From contig VGFN01000011.1 in NCBI GenBank assembly GCA_016868875.1, forward strand, positions 1 through 21,822: a stretch of 21,822 nucleotides of DNA. Reading direction: 5' to 3'. Under the pieces are notes generated by a model. It searched no databases. It saw only the letters and a list, made by a program, of their open reading frames with translations, and was not told where the DNA came from. Position 1 is the first letter of the stretch. Each line of letters begins with the position of its first letter. Of the stretch, positions 8,421 through 16,329 are shown in pieces. The DNA comes from Bacteroidota bacterium (lineage in GTDB: Bacteria > Bacteroidota > Bacteroidia > UBA7662). The translations under genes were made by a program, and so were the position numbers.

Positions 8421-9478
8421 CCCAAACCCCTAAGGATAAGGCTCATTTGACACAATGGGCTAAGGCATCGGGCTGCGGTTGCAAAATGCCTCCTGCTCAA
8501 CTTAAGGCGTTGTTGTCTGGCCTTGAACGAAGTCAATATGCGGAGTTAAGGGTGGGATTTGAGCATTCCGACGATGCTGCAGCCCTCAGAATTCCCGGAA
8601 CCAATCAATTGTTGTTATCAACCGCAGATTTTTTCAGCCCTATCGTGGACAATCCCTATGATTTTGGTCGGGTGGCCGCTGCGAATGCCTTGAGTGACAT
8701 TTATGCCATGGGCGGAAGGCCGTGCTTAGCCTTGGGATTGTTGGCATGGCCGGTACAGGAATTGGGCTTGGATTCCGCAGCCGAGGTGATGCGAGGTGCA
8801 CAAGACCTTTGCAACGAAGAGCGGGTGCCGCTGGCTGGGGGGCATAGCATTGTCTCCGAAGAACCATTTTTTGGTTTATCGGTCCAAGGTTTGGTGGCCG
8901 AGGAACACCTCAAAACCAACCAAGGCGCAAGACCTGGGGACCTCTTGTACCTCACCAAACCGCTGGGATCAGGGATTATGGCCGCCGCATTGCGCAAAGG
9001 GCTTTTGGAGACCCCGGATTATTTCGGTTTGTTGGAACAATTGTCGGTGGTCAACCGGTCTGGAGCCAGCTTGGCTTGCCTGGAGGAGGTCCATGCCATG
9101 ACGGATCTCACCGGTTTTGGGCTCTTGGGTCACGGGTTGGAAATGCTGGGCATTGCAAGTGGCTTGGATTTATGGACCGATCATGTACCCCTTTTGGTGG
9201 GGTTGGAGCATTATTTGGAACAAAATGTTTTGCCGGATCAATGTTATCGCAACTGGAACCACGTGGAATCCCGGGTATTTGGCATGGAGGGTCCTGATTT
9301 TGCTTGGCTCTGCGATCCCCAAACCAACGGAGGCCTGTTGATTGCCGTTCATCCTTCTGCCTCCCTTCGGGTGGAGATGGTTTTGGAGCAAGCAGGGGTA
9401 AAGGCCTATGCCATTGGACGTTTTCAGAATGAAATGGAAGGTATTCGTTGCACACGGTCCGTACCTTCGGCCCCGTAA
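8417..9478 (+). CDS. selD: Selenide, water dikinase (selenophosphate synthase)
   Basis: The enzyme makes selenophosphate from selenide and ATP, the selenium donor for MnmH. It has 353 residues, a normal length. The N-terminal catalytic loop reads SGCGCKMPP. C20 and K23 are the equivalents of E. coli Cys17 and Lys20, so this is the cysteine form and not a selenocysteine form. Other family landmarks are HSDDAAALRI, STADFFSPIVDNPYDFGRVAAANALSDIYAMGG (the ATP/Mg-binding Asp-rich segment, about residues 74-107), LAGGHSI and DLTGFGLLGH, with NGGLLIAV near the end. The start overlaps the mnmH stop by 4 nt and the stop overlaps the helicase start by 1 nt, so the three genes are translationally coupled. 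No selA, selB or tRNA-Sec is present in the window, consistent with selenium being used for tRNA modification. Confidence 0.96.
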   Translation: MTQTPKDKAHLTQWAKASGCGCKMPPAQLKALLSGLERSQYAELRVGFEHSDDAAALRIPGTNQLLLSTADFFSPIVDNPYDFGRVAAANALSDIYAMGGRPCLALGLLAWPVQELGLDSAAEVMRGAQDLCNEERVPLAGGHSIVSEEPFFGLSVQGLVAEEHLKTNQGARPGDLLYLTKPLGSGIMAAALRKGLLETPDYFGLLEQLSVVNRSGASLACLEEVHAMTDLTGFGLLGHGLEMLGIASGLDLWTDHVPLLVGLEHYLEQNVLPDQCYRNWNHVESRVFGMEGPDFAWLCDPQTNGGLLIAVHPSASLRVEMVLEQAGVKAYAIGRFQNEMEGIRCTRSVPSAP

Positions 9479-10701
9479 TGAACGATGAAATTGGTTTTGA
9501 CCGCTTCGGCCTGCACCCGGATGTGCTGGACGGTTTGGCGGCTATGGGGTTTCGAAAGCCCAGTCCTGTGCAGGAGCAGGCTATCCCCTTAATCCTGGAC
9601 GGTCGTGACCTCATCGCCTGCGCTCAGACCGGGACAGGGAAAACGGCGGCCTTTGTCTTGCCGCTGATTGATCATCTCATCGATTTGGACGATAGGCATT
9701 TGAGTGCTCTGATTTTGACCCCAACCAGGGAATTGGCCTTGCAGATTGACCAGCAAATTGAAGGTTTATCATATTACAGTCCGATTTCTTCCATTCCTAT
9801 ATACGGAGGCGGTGACGGAGCCTTATGGGATCAACAGCACAAAGCGCTTCGTCAAGGGGCGGATCTGGTCGTCGCTACCCCTGGCCGCTTGTGGTCTTTT
9901 ATAGCAACCGGGAATTTTCAATTTGATCGTCTCCGTTACCTCATTTTGGACGAAGCGGATCGTATGCTCGATATGGGATTTCTCGAAGATATCATGCGTA
10001 TTGTGGCCAGGCTTCCCAAAGAACGTCAAACCCTAATGTTCTCGGCAACGATGCCGGATCGGATCCGGCAGTTGGCCAGTTCAATCTTGAAGGATCCAGA
10101 GCAGGTGAGCATCGCGGTGTCCAGGCCTGCGGATAAGATTGAACAAATGGCATTGCAGGTGATGGATGATCGCAAACTTGAGGTTTTGTTGGCGTTGCTG
10201 GCTGAATTCCCTTTTCGTTCGGCGCTTATCTTTTGTTCATCCAAAGACAAAGTCAAACAGCTGCATCAAACGTTGCGCAAATCAGGAGTCGTGAACGAGG
10301 CTTTCCATTCTGATCTGGAGCAGCAGGTGAGGGAGGAGATCATGAGGGCATTCAAGGCGGGTAGGCTTCCCGTTCTGGTCGGTACCGATGTGCTTTCCAG
10401 GGGAATTGACGTGGACAATATAGATTTGGTCATTAATTACGATGTGCCACCGGATCCAGAAGATTATGTTCATCGCATTGGTCGTACCGGGAGGGCAGAA
10501 CGCAACGGCCGTTCCATAACCATGGTCAATACCATGGATCTTCGTCGATGGAAGCGAATCGAAGAGCTTGTGGGACGCGCTCTCCCTTGGACCGAAAGAC
10601 CCTTGTGCGGGTGGATTGGTCCTGTTCCCAAAAGCGAAGGTCGAGGACCCTCTGGGGGAAAAGGCGGTAGGAAACCGTTCTACAAGAAACGCTCCAAATA
10701 A
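9478..10701 (+). CDS. DEAD-box ATP-dependent RNA helicase (RhlE-like)
   Basis: This is a 407-residue ATP-dependent RNA unwinding enzyme. All family motifs are present: Q motif (FGLHPDVLDGLAAMGF ... SPVQEQAIP), motif I AQTGTGKT, Ia PTRELALQ, Ib TPGRL, II DEAD (LDEADRMLDMGF), III SAT (FSATMP), IV LIFCSSK, V DVLSRGIDV and VI HRIGRTGR. A short basic tail (GGKGGRKPFYKKRSK) may help RNA binding. The ATG at 9478 overlaps the selD stop as TAATG. An upstream TTG at 9448 would lie inside selD and adds only ten unconvincing residues. Being last in the selenium operon suggests co-expression with tRNA modification. Its substrate (ribosome assembly, mRNA decay or tRNA handling) is not deducible. The 66-nt gap to the convergent nrdA shows no convincing terminator hairpin. 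Confidence 0.95.
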   Translation: MNDEIGFDRFGLHPDVLDGLAAMGFRKPSPVQEQAIPLILDGRDLIACAQTGTGKTAAFVLPLIDHLIDLDDRHLSALILTPTRELALQIDQQIEGLSYYSPISSIPIYGGGDGALWDQQHKALRQGADLVVATPGRLWSFIATGNFQFDRLRYLILDEADRMLDMGFLEDIMRIVARLPKERQTLMFSATMPDRIRQLASSILKDPEQVSIAVSRPADKIEQMALQVMDDRKLEVLLALLAEFPFRSALIFCSSKDKVKQLHQTLRKSGVVNEAFHSDLEQQVREEIMRAFKAGRLPVLVGTDVLSRGIDVDNIDLVINYDVPPDPEDYVHRIGRTGRAERNGRSITMVNTMDLRRWKRIEELVGRALPWTERPLCGWIGPVPKSEGRGPSGGKGGRKPFYKKRSK

Positions 10702-10767
10702 GATTCAGCCCCAAGGCGTATCGAGCGATTCTCTCGGTGCACGCGGAGATTTCGTACTTGGTTTAGT

Positions 10768-13203
10768 TTACGAACCGCAGGCTTCGCAAGCATCCGGGTT
10801 ATCCAGGGAGCAGGCAACTTGGGCAAGGGCTTCGTCTTTGCTAAGGATGGCTTGGGTGATGGGGGTGGATGCCGGTGCAGCAGGCGATTGTATGGCAAAA
10901 GACGCTGAAGTTGAGGCCGCGATACCTTGGTTGGTGGCCGTCTGATCCAAGGTGAATTTCACGGCATTCGCCGCCGCCTTGGTCCTTAGGTAATACATCC
11001 CTGTTTTGAGTCCCGCTTTCCAGGCATAGAAATGCATGGAGGTTAACTTGGCGAAATTGGCATTGGGCATGAAAATGTTCATCGACTGGCTTTGGCAGAT
11101 ATAGGCCCCACGATCTGCGGCCATGTCGATGATGGCCTTCTGGCTTATTTCCCAGGCGGTTTTGTACAGGGATTTCAAGGCCTCAGGGATTTCAGGGATA
11201 TTTTGAATGGACCCGTTCTGGGCAATGATTTTGTTCTTGAGCTCCAAGGACCAAATTCCGGCCTCGATAAGATCCCGTAATAAATGCTTGTTAACAACCA
11301 CGAACTCACCGCTCAAAACCCTGCGGCTGTAGAGGTTGGAGGTATAGGGCTCAAAACATTCGTTGTTGCCGAGAATTTGACTGGTGGACGCCGTGGGCAT
11401 CGGGGCAAGCAGGAGGCTGTTTCGTACGCCATGCTGCGCTACTTTGGCTTTGAGTTCGGTCCAATTCCAACGTGGACCGGGTTGCACGTTCCACATGTCG
11501 AATTGAAAGATCCCTTGGGATACCGGCGAGCCCGGGTAGGTTTCGTAAGGACCAAGTTCGCTCGCCAATTCCATGGAGGCCGTCATGGCCCCGAAATAAA
11601 TGGTCTCAAAAATTTCTTTGTTGAGTTGGGCGGCCTGCGGTGAATCAAAGGGGTAGCGCATCAAAATAAAGGCATCGGCCAAACCCTGAATTCCGATCCC
11701 GATAGGCCTATGCCGAAAGTTGGATTTTTGGGCTTCGGGAACCGGGTAATAGTTCACGTCAATGATTCGATTCAGATTTCGGGTGATGGTTTTGGTGATT
11801 TCGAAGAGCCTTTGGTGATCGAAACTCAGGTCTGCTTGGACAAACCTGGGGAGGGCAACGGAGGCCAAGTTGCACACCGCAATCTCATCAGGGGAGGTGT
11901 ATTCCACGATTTCGGTGCAGAGGTTACTGGACCGAATGGTGCCTAGGTTTTGCTGGTTGCTTTTGCGGTTGCATGCGTCTTTGTAGAGCATGTACGGGGT
12001 TCCGGTTTCGATTTGGGATTCCAAAATGGCGAACCAGAGGTCTTGGGCTTTGATGGTTTTGCGGGCTCTTTCTTCTTGCTCGTAACGGAGGTAGAGTTTC
12101 TCAAAGTCATCACCCCAGGTATCGTGCAATCCGGGAGCTTCGTTCGGGCAGAACAAGGACCATTCCGCGTTTTCTTCAACGCGTTTCATGAACAAATCCG
12201 GAATCCACAGGGCATAGAACAAATCCCTGGCCCTTAGTTCTTCTTTGCCATGGTTTTTCTTGAGTTCAAGGAAATCGAAAATATCCGCATGCCAGGGTTC
12301 GAGGTAGATGGCAAAAGATCCTTTGCGCTTTCCGCCCCCTTGGTCCACATAGCGAGCTGTATCGTTGAAGACCCTCAGCATAGGTACAATCCCGTTGGAG
12401 GTTCCATTGGTTCCTTTGATGTATGAACCGGTGGCGCGCAGGTTGTGGATGCTTAAACCGATGCCGCCAGCACTCTGGGAGATTTTGGCGGTTTGTTTGA
12501 GGGTATTGTAGATGCCGTCAATGGAATCTTCTTGGAGCGTGAGGAGGAAGCAGCTTGAAAGCTGGGGCTTGGGCGTTCCTGCATTGAAAAGGGTGGGCGT
12601 CGCGTGGGTGAACCAGCGTTCGCTAAGCAGTTCGTAGGTTTCCAGAACCGAGGCAATATTCTCTTTGTGGATCCCTACGGAAACCCTCATCAACATATGC
12701 TGCGGTCTTTCGACAACTTTGCCATCAATTTTGAGGAGGTAAGAGCGCTCCAAAGTCTTGAAGCCAAAATAATCGTATTCAAAATCACGTGAATAAATGA
12801 TGGCAGAATCCAAAGCCTCGGCATGGTTTTCAATGACTTCCATGACATCGTCGGCAATCAAGGCGGCCGGTGCTGAGGTGACGGGATCGATATAACGATG
12901 AAGATCCCGCATGGTTTCGCTAAAGGACTTCTTGGTCTCCTTGTGCAAATTGGAAATGGCTATTCTCGCGGCCAATACCGCATAATCCGGATGGGCGGCG
13001 GTTAAGGCCGCCGCAGTTTCGGCAGCCAAGTCGTCCAATTGCACCGTGCTGACCCCGTCGTACAAACCGTTGATGACCTTCTTGGCTACTTCAACAGGCT
13101 GAACGTGCCGAGGATCCAATGTGTAGCAAAGTCGTTCGATACGGGTCGTGATTTTGTCGAATTTGACTTCTTCGGTGCGACCGTCGCGTTTGATGACTTG
13201 CAT
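10768..13203 (-). CDS. nrdA: Ribonucleoside-diphosphate reductase, class Ia, alpha (large) subunit
   Basis: The protein reduces ribonucleoside diphosphates to deoxy forms together with NrdB. It has 811 residues. The N-terminal ATP-cone (about 1-95, MQVIKRDGRTEEVKFDKI) is the overall-activity regulatory domain. Active-site residues by position: C218 (QLSSCFLL) and C444 (VCNLASV) form the reducing pair. C429 in NLCTEI is the thiyl radical cysteine, flanked by N427 and E431. Y737-Y738 (GMYYLRTKAA) are the radical-transfer tyrosines. The C-terminal tail ends DACEACGS, with C806 and C809 as the shuttle cysteines, after an Ala/Ser/Pro-rich flexible linker (about 755-790). The sequence looks closer to eukaryotic-type R1 than to E. 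coli NrdA. It lies 87 nt downstream of nrdB on the same strand, and that gap holds nothing recognisable. Confidence 0.97.
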   Translation of the reverse strand: MQVIKRDGRTEEVKFDKITTRIERLCYTLDPRHVQPVEVAKKVINGLYDGVSTVQLDDLAAETAAALTAAHPDYAVLAARIAISNLHKETKKSFSETMRDLHRYIDPVTSAPAALIADDVMEVIENHAEALDSAIIYSRDFEYDYFGFKTLERSYLLKIDGKVVERPQHMLMRVSVGIHKENIASVLETYELLSERWFTHATPTLFNAGTPKPQLSSCFLLTLQEDSIDGIYNTLKQTAKISQSAGGIGLSIHNLRATGSYIKGTNGTSNGIVPMLRVFNDTARYVDQGGGKRKGSFAIYLEPWHADIFDFLELKKNHGKEELRARDLFYALWIPDLFMKRVEENAEWSLFCPNEAPGLHDTWGDDFEKLYLRYEQEERARKTIKAQDLWFAILESQIETGTPYMLYKDACNRKSNQQNLGTIRSSNLCTEIVEYTSPDEIAVCNLASVALPRFVQADLSFDHQRLFEITKTITRNLNRIIDVNYYPVPEAQKSNFRHRPIGIGIQGLADAFILMRYPFDSPQAAQLNKEIFETIYFGAMTASMELASELGPYETYPGSPVSQGIFQFDMWNVQPGPRWNWTELKAKVAQHGVRNSLLLAPMPTASTSQILGNNECFEPYTSNLYSRRVLSGEFVVVNKHLLRDLIEAGIWSLELKNKIIAQNGSIQNIPEIPEALKSLYKTAWEISQKAIIDMAADRGAYICQSQSMNIFMPNANFAKLTSMHFYAWKAGLKTGMYYLRTKAAANAVKFTLDQTATNQGIAASTSASFAIQSPAAPASTPITQAILSKDEALAQVACSLDNPDACEACGS

Positions 13204-13290
13204 GGGCAGATGATTTGGAGGTGAAGAGGGTAATCGGTAAGGGTAAGGAAAAGAGCGTAGGGTAGCCTGTTGGTAGGGTGTTCGTTGCTC

Positions 13291-14259
13291 CTAGAATTCG
13301 GCATCCGTAATGAAACCGCTCTGGCCACGGTCTGCGGAGACCCCTGCTTTCTGGTATTCACCGACGCGTTTTTCGAAAAAGTTGGTTTTACCTTCCATCG
13401 AAATGAGTTCCATGAAGTCAAAAGGATTGGTGGCGTTGTAGAGTTTGGGCAATTCCAAGGCTCCCAGGAGGTGATCAGCTACGTATTCGATGTATTGGCA
13501 CATTAGGTCTGCATTCATGCCGATAAGCCGAACAGGCAAGGCATCTGTGACAAATTCCTTTTCGATGGCGACCGCATCAGCAATGATTTGGTAAACATGG
13601 GCCGCATCCAGGCGGTTGTCTAGATGTTTGGTGTAGAGCAACGCGGCAAAATCACGATGCAACCCCTCGTCCCGGCTAATGAGCTCGTTCGAAAAGCTAA
13701 GACCTGGCATGAGTCCCCGCTTTTTGAGCCAGAAGATGCTGCAAAAAGAGCCCGAGAAGAAAATTCCTTCCACAGCCGCAAAGGCGATGAGGCGCTCAGC
13801 GAAACTGCCTTGGCTGATCCATCGCAGGGCCCAATCTGCTTTCTTGCGCACACAGTCCATATGGTCAATGGCGTGAAACAAGTAGTTTTTCTCGGTGGCG
13901 TCCTTGATGTAGGTATCAATGAGCAGGGAATAGGTCTCGGAGTGGATGTTCTCAATCATGATCTGGTACCCGTAGAAACACCTGGCTTCGGGGTACTGGA
14001 CCTCGTTAAGGAAATTGATGGCCAAATTCTCGTTGACAATCCCGTCACTGGCCGCGAAGAAGGCGAGAACATGCTTGATGAAATGCTTTTCGTCGGCATT
14101 AAGCCTGTGCTCCCAGTCACTCAGGTCCTGGGCCAAGTCAATTTCTTCGGCTGTCCAGAAGCTGGCCTCGGATTTCTTGTAAAAGGACCAGATATCGCTA
14201 TGCTGGATAGGGAAAAGGACAAAGCGGTCTTTATTCTCAACGAGAATGGGTTCGGTCAT
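13291..14259 (-). CDS. nrdB: Ribonucleoside-diphosphate reductase, class Ia, beta (radical) subunit
   Basis: The protein houses the di-iron centre and tyrosyl radical that start catalysis in NrdA. It has 322 residues and resembles mammalian R2 (FFAASDGIVNENL, FYGYQIMIENIHSETYSLLIDTYI). By alignment with known R2 spacing the metal ligands are D72, E103, H106, E164, E198 and H201, and the radical tyrosine is Y110, four residues after H106. All are present, so this is a normal tyrosyl-radical enzyme and not a Tyr-less class Ic form. The C-terminus ends GQSGFITDAEF, resembling the acidic/aromatic tail used to dock onto the large subunit. It is first in the nrdBA pair. Its upstream region carries a perfect 21-bp palindrome and paired direct repeats that could control expression. 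Confidence 0.97.
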   Translation of the reverse strand: MTEPILVENKDRFVLFPIQHSDIWSFYKKSEASFWTAEEIDLAQDLSDWEHRLNADEKHFIKHVLAFFAASDGIVNENLAINFLNEVQYPEARCFYGYQIMIENIHSETYSLLIDTYIKDATEKNYLFHAIDHMDCVRKKADWALRWISQGSFAERLIAFAAVEGIFFSGSFCSIFWLKKRGLMPGLSFSNELISRDEGLHRDFAALLYTKHLDNRLDAAHVYQIIADAVAIEKEFVTDALPVRLIGMNADLMCQYIEYVADHLLGALELPKLYNATNPFDFMELISMEGKTNFFEKRVGEYQKAGVSADRGQSGFITDAEF

Positions 14260-14321
14260 GAGCTGAAATTTGGTTGTCTAAGCCAAGAAAACCGGACCAC
14301 AGGGACTGGTTTTTTGACTAC

Positions 14322-14342
14322 CCAAAAATTGAGAATTTTTGG
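14322..14342. promoter_or_regulatory. Perfect 21-bp palindrome upstream of nrdBA, candidate operator
   Basis: The arms CCAAAAATT (14322-14330) and AATTTTTGG (14334-14342) are perfect reverse complements around GAG. The site lies 63-83 nt upstream of the nrdB start. On the minus strand its proximal arm contains AATTTTTG, one mismatch from the -7 box TAnnTTTG. A bound dimer could therefore block that promoter. It does not look like the NrdR box I know, and the cognate regulator is unknown. Confidence 0.5.
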
Positions 14343-14353
14343 CCGCAATTATT

Positions 14354-14382
14354 CACAAAGTGCGTGAGTTTTTACACAAAGT
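14354..14382. repeat. Two direct repeats CACAAAGT, 21 bp apart
   Basis: CACAAAGT occurs at 14354-14361 and 14375-14382. The start-to-start distance is 21 bp, two helical turns, just beyond the nrdB-side palindrome. Both copies are preceded by T/A bases. Such phased half-sites are common for activator or repressor dimers, but no known consensus is recognised. Confidence 0.4.
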
Positions 14383-14509
14383 TCAAGAAAGCCGATAAGG
14401 CTTCCCAAAGGGCAAGTCCTGAAACTTTCCAAGAAATATCTTGCCTCAAAAGTCCAATCTTGGAGCGCAAGGAGGCCTCATGCTTTGTATTTTGAGGACG
14501 ATTTGTTCA

Positions 14510-14517
14510 CAAAACTA
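14510..14517 (-). promoter_or_regulatory. Candidate -7 promoter box reading toward nrdB
   Basis: On the minus strand the sequence reads TAGTTTTG, a match to TAnnTTTG, with a TTG 17 nt further upstream. If used, it would give a leader of about 245 nt before nrdB that includes the palindrome and repeats. It could instead be a chance match in A+T-rich DNA. Confidence 0.25.
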
Positions 14518-14647
14518 TACAAAGAAAACACGCCCAACGTAACCCTCCCTAAGAACCCGCTAATTTTAAGGCATGAAGTTCTCCAAAATCCAGGATAGAT
14601 TCTTCGACAACGAAGTTTTAAGCCCATCCCCTTTTCGATATGAACGC

Positions 14648-15649
14648 ATGCGTCTGCTTTGGATGCCATGCCTACTTATACTGTGGCTGGTCGGACATCA
14701 GGCCCAAGCTATTTCGCCGTACGACGCGAGTCTCAAAAACCCACCGAGCGCAGGCAAGTCTGCCAAGCCTCGTTATTCCAAGGATTTGTTATTGCTCACC
14801 CAGTGGTTCGTCGGGGATTTTGATAACACCAAACAATGCAGGGTCGATACCGGAGCTCAACCCGTGGAAAGCCATGTGGTGAAAATTTGGGACAATTATT
14901 TCACCGACGCGGTTTGGATTTACGAAGAATTCCAATCCCCACCGGGCCAGGTAACCTCCCAGCGAATCTACAAGTTTATGGATTACACGGCTGGGCGCTT
15001 TGAGTCCAAGGTCTACACTTTGGAGAATTTCTCTGAATTGGCCGGTGAATACAAAAATATCAGGCCCTTCGAGCAATTTACCCCAGAGAATTTGGAAGAT
15101 CATCCCTATTGTGTCATGTATTGGACTCGCAAAGGCGAAACGAGGTTTACCGGCTCCACCGTAGGCACGGATTGCCAGTTGTTACGTGGGCGACACAAAT
15201 ATGTAACCAACCAAATCGATGTCTATCCCACCAGGGTTTCCAGAATCCACAAGGTCTTTGGTTGGGAAAATGAACAAGTAAGCGGACCGAAGGCTGACGA
15301 GAAAGGTTCGGAACTGCGTCGCATCGTTCCTCCCAAACCCAAAAAGGTGAAGCCCGTCAAAAAGCCTACCGCCAAGAAGGGTGTAAAATCAAGTTCTGCC
15401 AAAAAGGCCTCTGCCAAGAAGGGTGTAAAATCAAGTTCTGCCAAAAAGGCCTCCGCCAAGAAAGGCAGCAAAGCCAAAGGGAAAAGCAAGAAAAGCAGGT
15501 CCCAAGAAACAACACCCGATGAGAACCCTGAGATGCTGAATCCCACGGGGGAAGAAACAAGTGATGCTCCCGCCCCAAAGAAAAGTTTCTGGGACCGATT
15601 CAAACGCCAAAAGCCTCAGGAAACGGAAGGGGAGCCCAAAGGCGAATAG
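14648..15649 (+). CDS. Secreted CpeT/CpcT-family (DUF1001-like) protein with lysine-rich tail
   Basis: From the ATG at 14648 the protein has 333 residues. This start gives a clear signal peptide, MRLLWMPCLLILWLVGHQAQA. The ATG at 14573 in the same frame would put 25 polar residues in front of it. The folded part (about 45-215) has the CpeT/CpcT pattern: LTQWFVGDFDNTKQC at its start, RIYKF, HPYCVMYWTRKGETRFTGST, and C-QLLRGRHKYV-like endings. In cyanobacteria this family attaches bilins to phycobiliproteins. Bacteroidota homologues have no known phycobilisome partner, so function here is unknown. The tail (about 222-333) is rich in K, A, S and P like histone H1. It includes two tandem 14-residue repeats, then an acidic/proline stretch. 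The gene's 3' end overlaps the convergent membrane protein gene by 34 nt. Confidence 0.75.
   Translation: MRLLWMPCLLILWLVGHQAQAISPYDASLKNPPSAGKSAKPRYSKDLLLLTQWFVGDFDNTKQCRVDTGAQPVESHVVKIWDNYFTDAVWIYEEFQSPPGQVTSQRIYKFMDYTAGRFESKVYTLENFSELAGEYKNIRPFEQFTPENLEDHPYCVMYWTRKGETRFTGSTVGTDCQLLRGRHKYVTNQIDVYPTRVSRIHKVFGWENEQVSGPKADEKGSELRRIVPPKPKKVKPVKKPTAKKGVKSSSAKKASAKKGVKSSSAKKASAKKGSKAKGKSKKSRSQETTPDENPEMLNPTGEETSDAPAPKKSFWDRFKRQKPQETEGEPKGE
15371..15454 (+). repeat. Tandem 42-nt duplication in the CpeT-like gene
   Basis: Two adjacent 42-nt units (15371-15412 and 15413-15454) are identical except for the last base, a silent T/C change. Each encodes AKKGVKSSSAKKAS. A third, partial unit begins at 15455 (AKKGSK). 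The near-perfect DNA identity points to a recent in-frame duplication. Confidence 0.95.
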
Positions 15650-16329
15650 CGTTGCCCCAGCATGCGGTGTATGCCGTAAAATAACACAAAGTGCAGCAGG
15701 GCCGCAAATTCCAGACCCACGATATACCACGGCCATTCCCCAATCAGGAAGGGATTGTCGATAAGGGGTCGTTTTGCGATGTACATGTAATTGGAACCAA
15801 GGGCATAGTTCACCAGACCAATAACGGGGAGGACGAGTTGGGTAATTCCAAGAACGCGTAGCCAGCTCCAAGGCCTGGGCACCATGCCCATGCGCAGGGT
15901 AGCGTAAAGGCCGGAAACCAAAATGCCGGCGTGACTCACCGTATATTCCACATGGTTGTACAGGGAATGGCCATCGTCCAATTCAGGGGTTAAGAAGGAG
16001 TGCAATGCCCCGGCTCCCCAGAATAGCAAGAGTTCGTAGGTCAGTTGATGCCCTCTCCACAGGGTAATGGCGGCCCAAATGACTGAGAAGGAACACATTT
16101 GTAAAGGCAAGCTGTAGGCTGCTGACCATTCCCCGTTCAGCAGAAGGACAACTTGTCGAAGCAGCATGTTGAGGATCAGCAGGATGGCCATCCCCTTGCC
16201 GAAACGATGGATCCTATCCTTATCCCAACGACGACTTATCCATAAGATACCGAATACGATGAACAGCATGCCAAGGTTGAGGCCTATCCAAGAAGGGGAT
16301 CCTAGGGGGACAGCATAATGAGGGTTCAT
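15616..16329 (-). CDS. TIGR02206 (YwaF-like) integral membrane protein
   Basis: This protein of about 237 residues has roughly six or seven hydrophobic segments spread along its length and no soluble domain. Landmarks that I associate with the TIGR02206/YwaF family are LPLQMCSFSVIWAAITL, YELLLFWGAGALHSFLTPEL and YTVSHAGILVSGLYA. Function of the family is unknown. I chose the ATG at 16329, which overlaps the MFS gene stop as ATGA. The longer frame from 16365 would run 40 nt into the upstream gene. The coupling suggests it is made with the transporter. Its 3' end overlaps the convergent CpeT-like gene by 34 nt. Confidence 0.8.
   Translation of the reverse strand: MNPHYAVPLGSPSWIGLNLGMLFIVFGILWISRRWDKDRIHRFGKGMAILLILNMLLRQVVLLLNGEWSAAYSLPLQMCSFSVIWAAITLWRGHQLTYELLLFWGAGALHSFLTPELDDGHSLYNHVEYTVSHAGILVSGLYATLRMGMVPRPWSWLRVLGITQLVLPVIGLVNYALGSNYMYIAKRPLIDNPFLIGEWPWYIVGLEFAALLHFVLFYGIHRMLGQRYSPLGSPSVS

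Larger units (their letters stand above)
14260..14647. other. 388-nt intergenic regulatory region between nrdB and the CpeT-like gene
   Basis: No convincing gene is seen here. The only plus-strand open frame (14274-14495) uses a TTG start and has no family look. The region is A+T-rich for the window. It contains a perfect palindrome (14322-14342), direct repeats 21 bp apart (14354-14382), a short hairpin AAGCC-GATAA-GGCTT (14389-14403), an inverted repeat CAAGA-AATA-TCTTG inside 14430-14444, and a minus-strand -7-like box (14510-14517). The A-rich stretch 14510-14530 lies upstream of the divergent gene. It presumably holds promoters for both directions. Confidence 0.6.

Noticed and set aside
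10702..10767. Bidirectional terminator between the helicase gene and nrdA
   Set aside because: Only 4-5 bp stems with long loops can be drawn and there is no T-tract.
13624..14367. 247-codon plus-strand open frame opposite nrdB
   Set aside because: Antisense to conserved metal-ligand and radical-site codons of NrdB; no motif of its own.
14341..14390. NrdR boxes upstream of nrdB
   Set aside because: The CACAAAGT repeats share only a partial resemblance with the NrdR consensus I know and lack the ATAT core, so I do not name them as such.
14274..14495. 73-codon plus-strand open frame in the nrdB upstream gap
   Set aside because: TTG start, no family resemblance, and it covers the palindrome and repeats that look regulatory.
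14648..15649. Histone H1-like DNA-binding protein
   Set aside because: The lysine-rich tail is attached to a CpeT-like domain with a signal peptide, so a nucleoid role is unlikely.
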